A DNA stretch of 64,000 nt, taken from the NCBI RefSeq assembly GCF_036181745.1, contig NZ_CP108080.1, forward strand, positions 2,480,001 through 2,544,000. The letters are read 5' to 3'. This document shows, in pieces, positions 1 to 7,864 of the stretch (position 1 is the stretch's first letter; each line of letters starts with the position of its first letter). Below the pieces are notes generated by a model that ran no database searches, was not told the origin of the DNA, and saw only the letters and a list, made by a program, of their open reading frames with translations. Both the position numbers and the translations under genes were made by a program. This DNA is from Streptomyces sp. NBC_00259. GTDB taxonomy: Bacteria > Actinomycetota > Actinomycetes > Streptomycetales > Streptomycetaceae.

Positions 1-6
1 CGTCCC

Positions 7-252
7 TCAGCAGCCGTCGGCCCCACGCGCGCGGGCGCCGGCCCTGGTGCGGGAGGCCGAGGTGGCGCGCTGGGGGTGGCGGCGGACGTACTCCGCCTCC
101 AGGGCAGCCATCCGGGCGGTGTGCGTCTCCAGGGCGTCGTCCGATCCATAGAGCAGCGTCTCGTGACGCGTGCGGTGGATGGCCTCCAATTCCTTCAGCA
201 GCAGCCCTTCGTCCAACTGCTCCGGTGCCACTCCGCGGTCCCGCTCGGCCAT
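7..252 (-). CDS. Small conserved actinobacterial protein (DUF6158-like)
   Basis: An 81-residue acidic N-terminal half (about residues 1-60, rich in Glu, Leu and Ala, probably helical) is followed by a basic, low-complexity Arg/Ala/Gly tail. The pattern of an LLKELEAIHRTRHETLL helix and a LEAEYVRRHP motif matches the small DUF6158-like family I associate with Streptomyces; no function is known to me. The ATG is preceded by a good ribosome binding site (GGAGGT, 7 nt upstream), which fixes the start. It has no signal peptide or membrane segment. It is read in the same direction as the next small gene, but a strong hairpin lies between them, so they are probably separate units. Confidence 0.7.
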   Translation of the reverse strand: MAERDRGVAPEQLDEGLLLKELEAIHRTRHETLLYGSDDALETHTARMAALEAEYVRRHPQRATSASRTRAGARARGADGC

Positions 253-321
253 GACTCACACCTCCGGATCGATACTTCCCTCCATCATGGACCGGATCCG
301 CCGACGGCAGCGGGAAGCAGA

Positions 322-356
322 TCGGGCCCGGATCACGAGAAGTGATCCGGGCCCGA
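322..356 (-). terminator. Hairpin terminator after the 373-600 gene
   Basis: Two perfectly complementary 14-base arms (322-335 and 343-356, TCGGGCCCGGATCA and its complement) enclose a 7-base loop. It sits 17 bases past the stop of the upstream minus-strand gene. As is common in Streptomyces there is no long T tract. Confidence 0.75.
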
Positions 357-372
357 CCGAGGTGAGTGAGCG

Positions 373-600
373 TCAGCTCTGGGCGTCCGTCCCGCTCTGG
401 GACGGCTCGGCGGTCTCGCCGTTCTCGCCCTGCTCGGCACCCTGCGCGCGCTCGCGCATCTTGCGCAGGAGTTCCTGCTTCTGGTCGGCGGTCGCCTGGC
501 GGTCGGCCTGGCGCGCCGGACCGTTGTCGTGCTGGTCGGCGCGGGACAGCTTCTTGCGCTGTCCGCCCACGCCGAGGAGGTTGTTACGGCTCTTGGCCAC
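373..600 (-). CDS. Small conserved Streptomyces protein (DUF6243-like)
   Basis: A 75-residue, highly polar, probably disordered or helical protein beginning MAKSRNNLLGVGGQRKKLSR and ending in an acidic Ser/Glu/Gln tail. The N-terminal SRNNLLGVGGQRK block is the part I recognise as conserved among streptomycetes (DUF6243-like). No catalytic motif, signal peptide or membrane span is visible. The start is a GTG with GGGAG about 6 nt upstream. It is monocistronic, with its own terminator downstream. Function unknown. Confidence 0.7.
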   Translation of the reverse strand: MAKSRNNLLGVGGQRKKLSRADQHDNGPARQADRQATADQKQELLRKMRERAQGAEQGENGETAEPSQSGTDAQS

Positions 601-789
601 GGTGTTCTCCCATCGTGGTGAGAAGTGATCCGGATGTCAGCTGGTGGGGGCGGTACGTGGCCGCCGCACTCTCACTCGTAGATCTGGAAGAAGGAGGACA
701 TGCGAGTGACGGTACCGCCCGGCGCAGGGCCGGACACCTGATTTTCCCGGTGCGTCGAGGGAGGCGGGACACGGGAGAACAGATGACGA

Positions 790-813
790 CTGACAGATAT
801 TGAAATCTGTCAG
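790..813. promoter_or_regulatory. Palindromic operator upstream of the aldo/keto reductase
   Basis: Perfect 9-base half sites CTGACAGAT and ATCTGTCAG are separated by 6 bases. The right half overlaps the candidate -35 element of the next gene, the classical layout for a repressor that blocks polymerase. A TetR-family gene lies directly after the reductase, making it the obvious candidate ligand-responsive repressor. The palindrome is seen directly; the partner is inference. Confidence 0.7.
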
Positions 814-828
814 CTGTCCTGCCATAGT
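800..828 (+). promoter_or_regulatory. Sigma-70-like promoter of the aldo/keto reductase-TetR pair
   Basis: TTGAAA (800-805), a 17-base spacer and CATAGT (823-828) lie 45 bases before the reductase ATG. The -35 box is inside the 790-813 palindrome. Confidence 0.55.
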
Positions 829-873
829 CGTTATCACAACGTCCGCTTTCCCCTCCCCCGAGGAGCTCTTCGC

Positions 874-1884
874 ATGACCATCCCCACCCGCCCGCTCGGC
901 ACCACCGGCCCCCGCGTCTCCGCCCTGGGTCTCGGCGCCATGGGCATGTCCGCGCTGTACGGCGACGCCGACCGTTCGGAGTCCATCGCGACGGTCCATG
1001 CCGCGCTCGACGCCGGCGTCACGTTGATCGACACGGGCGACTTCTACGGCATGGGCCACAACGAGCTGCTGATCGGCGAGGCGCTCCGCGCCGCTCCGGC
1101 GGCCGCCCGCGAGAAGGCGCTGATCAGCGTGAAGTTCGGTGCGCTGCGTGATCCGGACGGCGGCTGGTCCGGGTATGACGGCCGCCCTGCCGCGGTGAAG
1201 AACTTCGCGGCGTATTCGCTGCAGCGTCTCGGCACCGACCACATCGACGTCTACCGGATCGCCCGGGTCGACCCCGGCGTACCGGTCGAGGAGACGGTCG
1301 GGGCCATCGCCGAGCTGGTCGAGGCGGGGCACGTGCGGCACATCGGTATGTCCGAGGTCGGTGCGGAGACCCTGCGCCGGGCGGCCTCGGTCGCGCCGAT
1401 CTCCGACCTGCAGATCGAGTACTCGCTGATCTCGCGCGGCATCGAGGACGCCATCCTGCCCACGGCCCGTGAGCTGGGCATCGGCGTCACGGCGTACGGC
1501 GTGCTGTCGCGCGGCCTGATCAGTGGCCACTTCACCGGCGACCGGAAGCTGGCGGCGAACGACTTCCGTGGCATGAGCCCGCGTTTCCAGGGTGAGAATC
1601 TGCGGCACAACCTCGACCTCGTCGAGCAGCTCCGCAAGATCGCCGAGCAGAAGGGTGTCTCGGTCGCCCAGATCGCGATCGCCTGGGTGCTGTCCCGGGG
1701 CGAGGACGTCGTGCCGCTGGTCGGTGCCCGTCGCAGGGACCGGCTCTCCGAGGCGCTGGGTGCGCTGGACGTCACGCTCGACGCGGCCGATCTGGAGGCG
1801 ATCGAGCGGGCCGTGCCGCGTGGCGCGGCGGCCGGTGAGCGCTACCCGGAGGGGCAGATGGCGCATCTCGACAGCGAGCACTGA
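874..1884 (+). CDS. Aldo/keto reductase
   Basis: 336 residues, normal length for the NADPH-dependent aldo/keto reductase (AKR) family, which reduces carbonyl groups in the cytoplasm using a TIM barrel. Visible family landmarks are the N-terminal GTTGPRVSALGLGAMGMS stretch, the catalytic region DTGDFYGMGHNE (Asp and Tyr), the Lys in ISVKFG, and the C-terminal cofactor-binding segment VPLVGARRRDRLSEAL. The usual LHR-type motif is replaced by YRIARVDP, as in the subgroup related to pyridoxal reductase and YakC. GAGGAG lies 7 nt before the ATG. It is the first gene of a probable two-gene unit with a TetR regulator 76 bases downstream, under the operator at 790-813. The substrate cannot be deduced. 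Confidence 0.9.
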   Translation: MTIPTRPLGTTGPRVSALGLGAMGMSALYGDADRSESIATVHAALDAGVTLIDTGDFYGMGHNELLIGEALRAAPAAAREKALISVKFGALRDPDGGWSGYDGRPAAVKNFAAYSLQRLGTDHIDVYRIARVDPGVPVEETVGAIAELVEAGHVRHIGMSEVGAETLRRAASVAPISDLQIEYSLISRGIEDAILPTARELGIGVTAYGVLSRGLISGHFTGDRKLAANDFRGMSPRFQGENLRHNLDLVEQLRKIAEQKGVSVAQIAIAWVLSRGEDVVPLVGARRRDRLSEALGALDVTLDAADLEAIERAVPRGAAAGERYPEGQMAHLDSEH

Positions 1885-1960
1885 GAGTGGTCGTCGAGGG
1901 GGCGGCGGCCGGCACCGGGTCGTGTCGGTCGTGTCAGTCGTGAAGGGTAACGTCACTGCC

Positions 1961-2548
1961 ATGTCCACCACCGAGGCCTTGACCGCCGACCGCATCCTCG
2001 AAGCGACCGAGGAGGTGCTGCGCCGGTTCGGCCCGTCGAAGGCGACGGTCGTCGATGTGGCGCGCGCTCTCGGGGTCAGTCACGGCAGTGTGTACCGGCA
2101 TTTCCGTACGAAGGCGGCGCTGCGTGAGGCGGTGACGGCGCGCTGGCTCGGCCGGACCGAGGAGCTGCTGTCGGAGATCACGGAGGGGCGGGCCCGGTCG
2201 GCGGAGGAGAAGCTGCGTGCGTGGCTGGCGGGTCTCTTCGAGACGAAGCGTCACAAGGCGGGGGACGATCCCGAGCTGTTCGCCACGTACATGGTGTTGA
2301 TCACCGAGGCGAGCGGGGTCGTGGACGAGCATCTGGTGGTGCTGGTGAGCCAGTTGACGCGGATCGTCGAAGAGGGTGTGCGCAGCGGGGAGTTCGCGGC
2401 CGCGTCGCCGGTGTCGGTGGCGCAGGCGGTGTTCGACGCGACGGCGCGTTTCCATGATCCGGTGCATGCGCCGGAGTGGCGGAGGCCGTCGATCGACGAC
2501 GAGTTCCGTGCGGTGTGCGAGTTGTTGCTGCGCGGTCTGCGGGCCTGA
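1961..2548 (+). CDS. TetR-family transcriptional regulator
   Basis: 195 residues. Residues about 8-54 form the TetR N-terminal helix-turn-helix (ATVVDVARALGVSHGSVYRH, then FRTKAALREAV). The rest is an all-alpha ligand and dimerisation domain. The ATG at 1961 puts the conserved helix at the usual distance from the N-terminus; the frame remains open upstream but only within the reductase coding region. It follows the aldo/keto reductase on the same strand and probably represses both genes through the palindrome at 790-813. The inducer is unknown; an aldehyde or related carbonyl is a guess from the neighbour only. Confidence 0.88.
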   Translation: MSTTEALTADRILEATEEVLRRFGPSKATVVDVARALGVSHGSVYRHFRTKAALREAVTARWLGRTEELLSEITEGRARSAEEKLRAWLAGLFETKRHKAGDDPELFATYMVLITEASGVVDEHLVVLVSQLTRIVEEGVRSGEFAAASPVSVAQAVFDATARFHDPVHAPEWRRPSIDDEFRAVCELLLRGLRA

Positions 2549-2577
2549 ACTGCGCGGGTGGCTCCGGCGCGTTCGGG

Positions 2578-2645
2578 GTTCAGTCCGTTCAGTCCGTTCA
2601 GCCGGTCGGTTCAGTCGTTCAGTCCGTTCAGTCCGTTCAGTCCGC
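2578..2645. repeat. Tandem 9-bp repeat (GTTCAGTCC) between convergent genes
   Basis: About seven degenerate copies of the 9-mer GTTCAGTCC run between the TetR stop and the stop codon of the minus-strand gene at 2637-2852. The last unit contains that gene's stop (TGA on the minus strand), so the array looks like a reiteration of its 3' end. Confidence 0.85.
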
Positions 2646-2852
2646 GCGGTCACGGGTGGGGTCGACGGTTGCCTGGTGTGCGTCGGCGAGGTGTTCCTCG
2701 GCCTTGAGCCAGGGCAGGAATTGTGCGCCTTTGCGCCAGCCGCAGGTGTCGCAGGTCAACGACCTTTGTACGCCTGCTTTCTGGACCCGGACGATGTGTT
2801 CTCGTCCGTGCTGGTCCCATCTGCTGACCTTGCTGCTGGTGGTGGACGGCAT
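2637..2852 (-). CDS. Small conserved protein with a C-x2-C ... H-x4-H zinc-finger-like motif
   Basis: 71 residues. The core LTCDTCGWRKGAQFLPWLKAEE is followed by HLADAH, giving Cys-x2-Cys and His-x4-His spaced like a treble-clef or C2H2-type zinc site. The N-terminus (MPSTTSSKVSRWDQHGREHIVR) is basic. I recognise it only as a short conserved streptomycete hypothetical protein. The ATG is preceded by GGGAG at good spacing. Nucleic-acid binding is plausible but not shown. Its stop codon lies at the edge of the 9-bp tandem repeat. The glyS terminator hairpin separates it from glyS upstream. Confidence 0.6.
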   Translation of the reverse strand: MPSTTSSKVSRWDQHGREHIVRVQKAGVQRSLTCDTCGWRKGAQFLPWLKAEEHLADAHQATVDPTRDRAD

Positions 2853-2902
2853 GGCGGGGCTCCCCTGTCGAGGGTCGACGAGTGGGCCCAGTGTGCAACG
2901 AA

Positions 2903-2932
2903 GCCCCCGGTTCCGTACCCGGAACCGGGGGC
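2903..2932 (-). terminator. Hairpin terminator after glyS
   Basis: Perfect 12-base arms (GCCCCCGGTTCC, 2903-2914, and its complement 2921-2932) enclose a 6-base loop, 48 bases past the glyS stop. Confidence 0.7.
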
Positions 2933-2979
2933 CTTTTGTCGTCGTCCTGGTGAACGTCCTGGTGAAGGTCGTGAGGACG

Positions 2980-4362
2980 TCAGCAGCCGATGAGGCGGGT
3001 GGCGAGGTAGCCCTGGATCTGGTCCAGGGAGACGCGCTCCTGCTTCATGGTGTCGCGCTCGCGCACGGTGACGGCGTTGTCGTCGAGGGTGTCGAAGTCG
3101 ACGGTGACGCAGAAGGGGGTGCCGATCTCGTCCTGGCGGCGGTAGCGGCGGCCGATGGCGCCGGCGTCGTCGAACTCGATGTTCCAGTTCTGCCGGAGGT
3201 CGGCGGCGAGGCCCTTGGCCTTCGGGGAGAGCTGGGGGTTGCGGGAGAGCGGCAGGACGGCGACCTTGACGGGCGCGATGCGCGGGTCGAGGCGCATGAC
3301 GGTGCGCTTCTCCATGACGCCCTTGGCGTTGGGGGCCTCGTCCTCGTTGTACGCGTCGAGCATGAAGGCGAGCATGGTGCGGCCGACGCCGGCGGCGGGC
3401 TCGATGACGTACGGGGTCCAGCGTTCGCCGGCTTCCTGGTCGAAGTACGACAGGTCCTGGCCGGAGGCCTTGGAGTGGGCGTTCAGGTCGTAGTCGGTGC
3501 GGTTGGCGACGCCTTCGAGCTCGCCCCATTCGCTGCCGCCGAACTGGAAGCGGTACTCGATGTCGGCGGTGCGCTTGGAGTAGTGGGAGAGCTTCTCCTT
3601 GGGGTGCTCGTACCAGCGCATGTTCTCCTCACGCAGGCCCAGGCCGGTGTACCAGTTCCAGCGCTGCTCCATCCAGTACTCGTGCCACTGCTCGTCCTCG
3701 CCGGGCTTGACGAAGAACTCCATCTCCATCTGCTCGAACTCGCGGGTGCGGAAGATGAAGTTGCCCGGCGTGATCTCGTTGCGGAAGGACTTGCCGACCT
3801 GGGCGATGCCGAACGGGGGCTTCTTGCGCGAGGTCTGCTGGACCTGGCCGAAGTTGGTGAAGATGCCCTGGGCGGTCTCCGGGCGCAGGTAGGCGACGGA
3901 GCCGGAGTCCTGGGTGGGGCCGAGGTGGGTGGAGAGCAGGCCGGAGAACTGCTTGGGCTCGGTGAACTGGCCCTTGTTGCCGCAGTGGGGGCAGTTGATG
4001 TCGGCGAGGCCGTTCGCGGGAGCGTGGCCGTGCTTCTCCTCGTACGCCTCCTCCAGGTGGTCGGCGCGGAAGCGCTTGTGGCAGGAGGTGCACTCGGTGA
4101 GGGGGTCGGTGAAGGTCGCGACGTGGCCGGAGGCTTCCCAGACCTCGGTGGCGAGGATCACCGAGGAGTCGAGTCCGACGACGTCCTCGCGGGCGGTGAC
4201 CATGTAGCGCCACCACTGGCGCTTGATGTTCTCCTTGAGCTCGGTTCCCAGCGGCCCGTAGTCCCAGGCGGCGCGCTGTCCGCCGTAGATCTCGCTGCAC
4301 GGGTAGACAAAGCCACGGCGCTTGCTCAGGTTGACGATCGTGTCGATCTTGTCGGCGGCCAC
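2980..4362 (-). CDS. glyS: Glycyl-tRNA synthetase (class II, alpha2 type)
   Basis: 460 residues, the length of the dimeric bacterial/archaeal glycine-tRNA ligase (EC 6.1.1.14), which charges tRNA-Gly in the cytoplasm. The protein opens with [20 protein letters not shown], contains the class II motif region [17 protein letters not shown], the motif 2 segment [20 protein letters not shown], and motif 3 with VGRTMLAF, followed by the anticodon-binding domain. A Cys-rich insert ([12 protein letters not shown] ... CPHCGNKG) resembles a zinc ribbon. The GTG start at 4362 gives exactly the family N-terminus and has a GAGAG site upstream; an in-frame extension to 4677 overlaps the znuA promoter and is not credible. 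It is divergent from znuA. Confidence 0.96.
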   Translation of the reverse strand: MAADKIDTIVNLSKRRGFVYPCSEIYGGQRAAWDYGPLGTELKENIKRQWWRYMVTAREDVVGLDSSVILATEVWEASGHVATFTDPLTECTSCHKRFRADHLEEAYEEKHGHAPANGLADINCPHCGNKGQFTEPKQFSGLLSTHLGPTQDSGSVAYLRPETAQGIFTNFGQVQQTSRKKPPFGIAQVGKSFRNEITPGNFIFRTREFEQMEMEFFVKPGEDEQWHEYWMEQRWNWYTGLGLREENMRWYEHPKEKLSHYSKRTADIEYRFQFGGSEWGELEGVANRTDYDLNAHSKASGQDLSYFDQEAGERWTPYVIEPAAGVGRTMLAFMLDAYNEDEAPNAKGVMEKRTVMRLDPRIAPVKVAVLPLSRNPQLSPKAKGLAADLRQNWNIEFDDAGAIGRRYRRQDEIGTPFCVTVDFDTLDDNAVTVRERDTMKQERVSLDQIQGYLATRLIGC

Positions 4363-4456
4363 GGTGCTCTCTTCACTACGACGACGAATTGGGATGAGGT
4401 GGCGCGAAGCGCCTTGGTGAGGGGGGTGATCGGATGACGGGCGGGGCGAATGCTTC

Positions 4457-4487
4457 AGATTACCGGCGGGCGCACCCCCGGGATCAA
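4457..4487 (-). promoter_or_regulatory. Possible glyS promoter
   Basis: On the minus strand, TTGATC (4487-4482) and TAATCT (4462-4457) are separated by 19 bases, about 95 bases upstream of the glyS GTG. The spacing is longer than ideal. Confidence 0.3.
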
Positions 4488-4521
4488 ATCGGTCCCGGGT
4501 ACGGGCGCACGCGACCCTTTG

Positions 4522-4559
4522 TTGACAATCGTTTCCACTTTCATTGAAAATGACTGTCA
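4522..4559 (+). promoter_or_regulatory. znuA promoter with Zur box at the start codon
   Basis: TTGACA (4522-4527) is followed after 18 bases by GAAAAT (4546-4551). Overlapping the -10 is the 15-base TGAAAATGACTGTCA (4545-4559), which has the 7-1-7 inverted symmetry of the actinobacterial Zur box (consensus TGAAAATGATTTTCA as I know it). Zur with zinc bound would sit on the -10 and start site. The predicted transcript begins at or next to the ATG at 4559, so it would be leaderless or nearly so. Sequence elements are seen; Zur binding here is inferred from the known Zur control of znu operons. Confidence 0.75.
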
Positions 4560-5620
4560 TGAACGTACGACGCCTCATACCCGCCACCGCCGTCGCCGGA
4601 GCGAGCGCTCTGGCCCTTGTCACCCTCTCCGCGTGCTCGGGCTCCGAGGCCGCGGGCGGCGGCAAGAACGACGGCAAGGTGGATGTGGTGGCGTCCTTCT
4701 ACCCCATGCAGTATCTCGCCGAGCAGATCGGCGGTGAACACGTGGCGGTCACCTCTCTCACGAAGCCCGGCGTGGAGCCGCACGACCTGGAGCTGAAGCC
4801 CAGGCAGACCTCGGAGCTCCGCCAGGCCGACTACGTCCTGTATCTGAAGGGCATCCAGCCCGCGGTCGACGACGCGATCGCGCAGGCCGGTGTGGAGAAC
4901 ACGGTCGACGCGGCCACGCTGACGCGGCTGGAGAGCCATGGGACCGGCGTCGGCCACGACCACGGCCACGGTCACGAGGGCGAGGAGCACGCGGGCGAGG
5001 AGCACGGCGCGCACGAGGGCGAGGAGCACGCGGCCGAGGAGCACGGCGCGCACGAGGGCGAGGAGCACGCGGCCGAGGAGCACGGCGAGGAAGGCGCCGG
5101 CGCCGATCCGCACGTCTGGCTCGACCCGGTCAAGTACGCGGAGGTCGCCAAGGGCGTCGGCGCCTCCCTGGCGAAGGCGGACCCGGCCCACGCCGCGGAC
5201 TACAGGAAGAACACGGACACGCTGGTCGCCAAGCTGAAGGCGCTCGACACCAGGTTCGCCGAGGGCCTGAAGAACACCGGCACCAGGACCTTCATCACCA
5301 CCCACTCCGCCTTCGGCTATCTCGCCGAGCGCTACGGCCTGGAGCAGGAGGGCGTCGCCGGCATCGACCCCGAGTCCGAGCCCAGCCCCGCCCGGATCAA
5401 GGAGCTGCAGGCGGTCGCGAAGAAGGACAAGGTCACCACCGTCTTCTTCGAGACCCTGGCCAGCGACAGGACGGCGAAGACGCTCGCCGGGGACACGGGC
5501 CTGAAGACGGACGTCCTGGACCCGCTGGAGGGAATCACGGACAGGTCCAAGGGCGATGACTACATCGAGGTGATGGAGTCCAACCTCGCCGCGCTGCAGA
5601 AGGCGCTCGGCGCGAAGTGA
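4559..5620 (+). CDS. znuA: Zinc ABC transporter substrate-binding lipoprotein ZnuA
   Basis: 353 residues. A lipoprotein signal ([10 protein letters not shown], hydrophobic core, lipobox L-S-A-C with Cys26) anchors it outside the membrane, where it captures Zn2+ for the ZnuBC permease (cluster A-I, family SBP_bac_9). Ligand histidines are visible in [10 protein letters not shown] (His75), [10 protein letters not shown] (His185) and [17 protein letters not shown] (His249). A His/Glu-rich loop (about residues 133-178), typical of ZnuA, is expanded by a 13-residue repeat. ATGs at 4550 and 4559 are both possible; 4559 fits the lipoprotein n-region and the promoter position, and neither has a clear ribosome binding site. 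First gene of znuA-znuC-znuB, upstream of zur, under the Zur box. Confidence 0.93.
   Translation: MNVRRLIPATAVAGASALALVTLSACSGSEAAGGGKNDGKVDVVASFYPMQYLAEQIGGEHVAVTSLTKPGVEPHDLELKPRQTSELRQADYVLYLKGIQPAVDDAIAQAGVENTVDAATLTRLESHGTGVGHDHGHGHEGEEHAGEEHGAHEGEEHAAEEHGAHEGEEHAAEEHGEEGAGADPHVWLDPVKYAEVAKGVGASLAKADPAHAADYRKNTDTLVAKLKALDTRFAEGLKNTGTRTFITTHSAFGYLAERYGLEQEGVAGIDPESEPSPARIKELQAVAKKDKVTTVFFETLASDRTAKTLAGDTGLKTDVLDPLEGITDRSKGDDYIEVMESNLAALQKALGAK
4976..5092 (+). repeat. Three tandem 39-bp repeats in znuA
   Basis: Three nearly identical 39-base units (starts 4976, 5015, 5054) encode EGEEHA(G/A)EEHGAH repeats in the His-rich metal loop of ZnuA. The reading frame is preserved because the unit is 13 codons. 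Confidence 0.9.
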
Positions 5621-5667
5621 CACCAGCAGCTGGAGCAACAGCGGAAGCAGCATCGGAGGCGCAGTCC

Positions 5668-6426
5668 ATGGAGCCCGTCATATCCGTCCGCGGAGCCAGG
5701 GCCACGCTCGGCTCGCGCCCCGTGCTGCGTGGCGTCGACCTCACCGTGCACCGCGGTGAGGTCGTCGCGCTGCTCGGTGCGAACGGCTCGGGCAAGTCGA
5801 CGGCCGTGCGGTCGGTGATCGGTCAGGTGCCGCTCACGGACGGTTCGGTGTCGCTGTTCGGTACGGAGCTGCGGCGTTTCCGTCAGTGGTCGCGGGTGGG
5901 TTACGTACCGCAGCGGACGACCGCGACGAGTGGTGTGCCCGCGACGGTCCGCGAGGTGGTGGCTTCCGGCCGGCTGTCGCGTACGAAGCTGAGGTGGCCG
6001 TCCGGGGAGGACAGGGCCGCCGTGCGGCGGGCGATCGAGCTGGTCGGGCTGGCCGACCGGGCGAAGGACTCGGTGAGCGCCCTGTCCGGCGGCCAGCACC
6101 AGCGGGTGCTGATCGCCCGTGCGCTGGCCGCCGACCCCGAACTGCTGATCATGGACGAGCCGATGGCGGGCGTGGACCTCGCCAGCCAGCAGATCCTGGC
6201 CGGGACGCTGCGCGAGCAGGTGGCGGCCGGGGCGACGGTGCTGCTCGTGCTCCATGAACTGGGCCCGCTGGAGCCGCTGATCGACCGCGCGGTGGTGCTG
6301 CGCGACGGCTGTGTCGTCCATGACGGTCCGCCGCCCGAGGCGGTCGGCCAGCATGCGCTGCCGGGCCACGACCATGTACATCCGCACGCGGCCGACGAGC
6401 CGCTCCGCACGGGACTGCTGACCTGA
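5668..6426 (+). CDS. znuC: Zinc ABC transporter ATP-binding protein ZnuC
   Basis: 252 residues, a standard single ABC ATPase domain that powers zinc import with ZnuA and ZnuB. Walker A is GANGSGKST (about residues 37-45), the signature is ALSGGQHQRVLIARAL, Walker B is LLIMDEPMAGVD, and the switch His is in LLVLHEL. The C-terminus is His-rich (ALPGHDHVHPHAADE), a possible metal-handling tail. I chose ATG 5668 because GGAGG lies 7 nt upstream and it gives the normal N-terminus; a GTG at 5617 overlapping the znuA stop would add 17 residues of Ala/Thr-rich sequence. Middle gene of the operon, 2 nt before znuB. Confidence 0.92.
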   Translation: MEPVISVRGARATLGSRPVLRGVDLTVHRGEVVALLGANGSGKSTAVRSVIGQVPLTDGSVSLFGTELRRFRQWSRVGYVPQRTTATSGVPATVREVVASGRLSRTKLRWPSGEDRAAVRRAIELVGLADRAKDSVSALSGGQHQRVLIARALAADPELLIMDEPMAGVDLASQQILAGTLREQVAAGATVLLVLHELGPLEPLIDRAVVLRDGCVVHDGPPPEAVGQHALPGHDHVHPHAADEPLRTGLLT

Positions 6427-6428
6427 TC

Positions 6429-7358
6429 ATGGAACTGCTCCAGGACCCCTTCATGCAGCGGGCGCTGCTGGCCGCCGTGCTGGTCGGCATCACGGCGCCC
6501 GCCGTGGGCATTCATCTGGTCCAGCGCCGGCAGGCGCTGATGGGCGACGGCATCGGCCATGTCGCGATGACGGGTGTCGGTCTCGGCTTCCTGCTGTCCA
6601 CCAACCCGGTGTGGGTGGCGACGCTGGTCGCGGTCGCCGGTTCCGTCGCGATGGAGCTGATCCGGGCCTACGGTCGTACGCGCGGGGACATCGCGCTGGC
6701 GATGCTGTTCTACGGCGGCATGGCGGGCGGCGTCCTGCTGATGAACCTCAGCGACACCGGCTCGACGGCCAAGCTCACCTCGTATCTCTTCGGCTCGCTG
6801 TCGACGGTCTCGGACGAGGACGTCGTCGCGATCTGTGTGCTGGCGGCCTTCGTGCTGCTGGTGACGGTCGGTCTGCGGCGGCAACTGTTCGCGATCAGCC
6901 AGGACGAGGAGTTCGCACGGGTCACGGGTCTTCCGGTGCGGGCGATGAACCTCCTGGTGGCGGTGACGGCCGCGGTGACGGTGACGGTGGCGATGCGTGT
7001 GGTGGGTCTGCTGCTGGTGAGCGCGCTGATGGTGGTGCCGGTGGCGGCGGCGCAGCAGATCACCCGGTCGTTCGCGGTGACGTTCGTCGTGGCCGTGGCG
7101 ATCGGTGTCGCGGTCACGCTGACGGGTACGGTCGCCACGTACTACCAGGATGTGCCGCCGGGTGCGACGATCGTGCTGCTGGCGATCGGGGTCTTCGGGC
7201 TGCTGACGGTGCTGGCGGCGCCGCTGGCCAGGCGGCGGGCGAGATCGGCGGAGAGCGCGGCCGGGGCGGCCGGGGCGGAGTGCGATGTGGACGTTCCGTC
7301 CGCGGGCCGTGTGACCGGTGATGTCGCGACTGTCCGGTCGGTGGCCGAAAAAGGCTGA
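6429..7358 (+). CDS. znuB: Zinc ABC transporter permease ZnuB
   Basis: 309 residues with about eight hydrophobic segments, the size of ABC-3 family permeases that form the Zn2+ channel. The conserved QRRQALMGDGIGHVAMTGVG block (residues about 29-48) and the segment VGLLLVSALMVVPVAAAQQ are family landmarks. The C-terminal 45 residues are polar, Ala/Glu-rich and cytoplasmic. It starts 2 nt after the znuC stop, so the two are translationally linked. The stop is followed by a 65-base gap to zur. Confidence 0.93.
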   Translation: MELLQDPFMQRALLAAVLVGITAPAVGIHLVQRRQALMGDGIGHVAMTGVGLGFLLSTNPVWVATLVAVAGSVAMELIRAYGRTRGDIALAMLFYGGMAGGVLLMNLSDTGSTAKLTSYLFGSLSTVSDEDVVAICVLAAFVLLVTVGLRRQLFAISQDEEFARVTGLPVRAMNLLVAVTAAVTVTVAMRVVGLLLVSALMVVPVAAAQQITRSFAVTFVVAVAIGVAVTLTGTVATYYQDVPPGATIVLLAIGVFGLLTVLAAPLARRRARSAESAAGAAGAECDVDVPSAGRVTGDVATVRSVAEKG

Positions 7359-7423
7359 TCGGCGCTCCGGTCCGGGCCTGGCAGAATGTCCGGCGGAGAG
7401 CGGCGCAACGTTAGGAGGCACCT

Positions 7424-7834
7424 GTGGCGACGGCTGGACCCCCCGTGCGCGGCCGGTCGACCCGTCAGCGGGCCGCGGTGGCGGCGGCGCTGGACGAGGT
7501 GGACGAGTTCCGCAGTGCGCAGGAGCTGCACGACATGCTCAAGCACCGCGGCGATTCGGTCGGCCTGACGACGGTCTACCGGACGCTGCAGTCCCTCGCC
7601 GACGCCGGTGAGGTGGATGTGCTGCGCACGAGCGACGGTGAGGCGGTGTACCGGCGTTGTGAGTCCGGTGAGCACCACCATCACCTGGTGTGCCGGATGT
7701 GCGGCAAGGCGGTCGAGGTCGAGGGCCCCGCGGTGGAGCAGTGGGCGGAGACGATTGCCGCGCAGCACGGTTATGTGAACGTGGCACACACCGTGGAGAT
7801 CTTCGGTACGTGCGCGGAGTGCGCGCGCAAGTGA
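7424..7834 (+). CDS. zur: Zinc uptake regulator Zur (Fur family)
   Basis: 136 residues. The winged helix spans about residues 10-75 (EFRSAQELHDMLKHRGDSVGLTTVYRTL). Metal sites appear as the His cluster EHHHHLVCRMCGK and the C-terminal CAECAR, giving the two Cys-x2-Cys pairs of the structural zinc site. Zur represses zinc-uptake genes when zinc is plentiful. It is the last gene of the znu cluster and probably acts on the box at 4545-4559. The GTG start has AGGAGG at ideal spacing. A separate zur promoter in the 65-base gap is possible but I could not define one. Confidence 0.95.
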   Translation: MATAGPPVRGRSTRQRAAVAAALDEVDEFRSAQELHDMLKHRGDSVGLTTVYRTLQSLADAGEVDVLRTSDGEAVYRRCESGEHHHHLVCRMCGKAVEVEGPAVEQWAETIAAQHGYVNVAHTVEIFGTCAECARK

Positions 7835-7864
7835 ATCGACGTCGTCGAGTGAGTCGACGTAGGT

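Noticed and set aside
874..2548. Start of a biosynthetic cluster (reductase plus TetR)
   Set aside because: No synthase, transporter or tailoring genes accompany them; neighbours are housekeeping genes.
2476..4437. Long open frame on the + strand opposite glyS
   Set aside because: It is a GC-rich antisense shadow with Val/Leu/Gly/Asp-biased composition and no domain; glyS on the other strand is certain.
4363..4521. T-box or other riboswitch upstream of glyS
   Set aside because: No conserved T-box core or specifier structure was recognised in the 190-base divergent gap.
5617..5667. GTG start for znuC overlapping the znuA stop
   Set aside because: GTGA coupling is possible, but the ATG at 5668 has a strong GGAGG site and the normal N-terminus. 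Kept as an alternative only.
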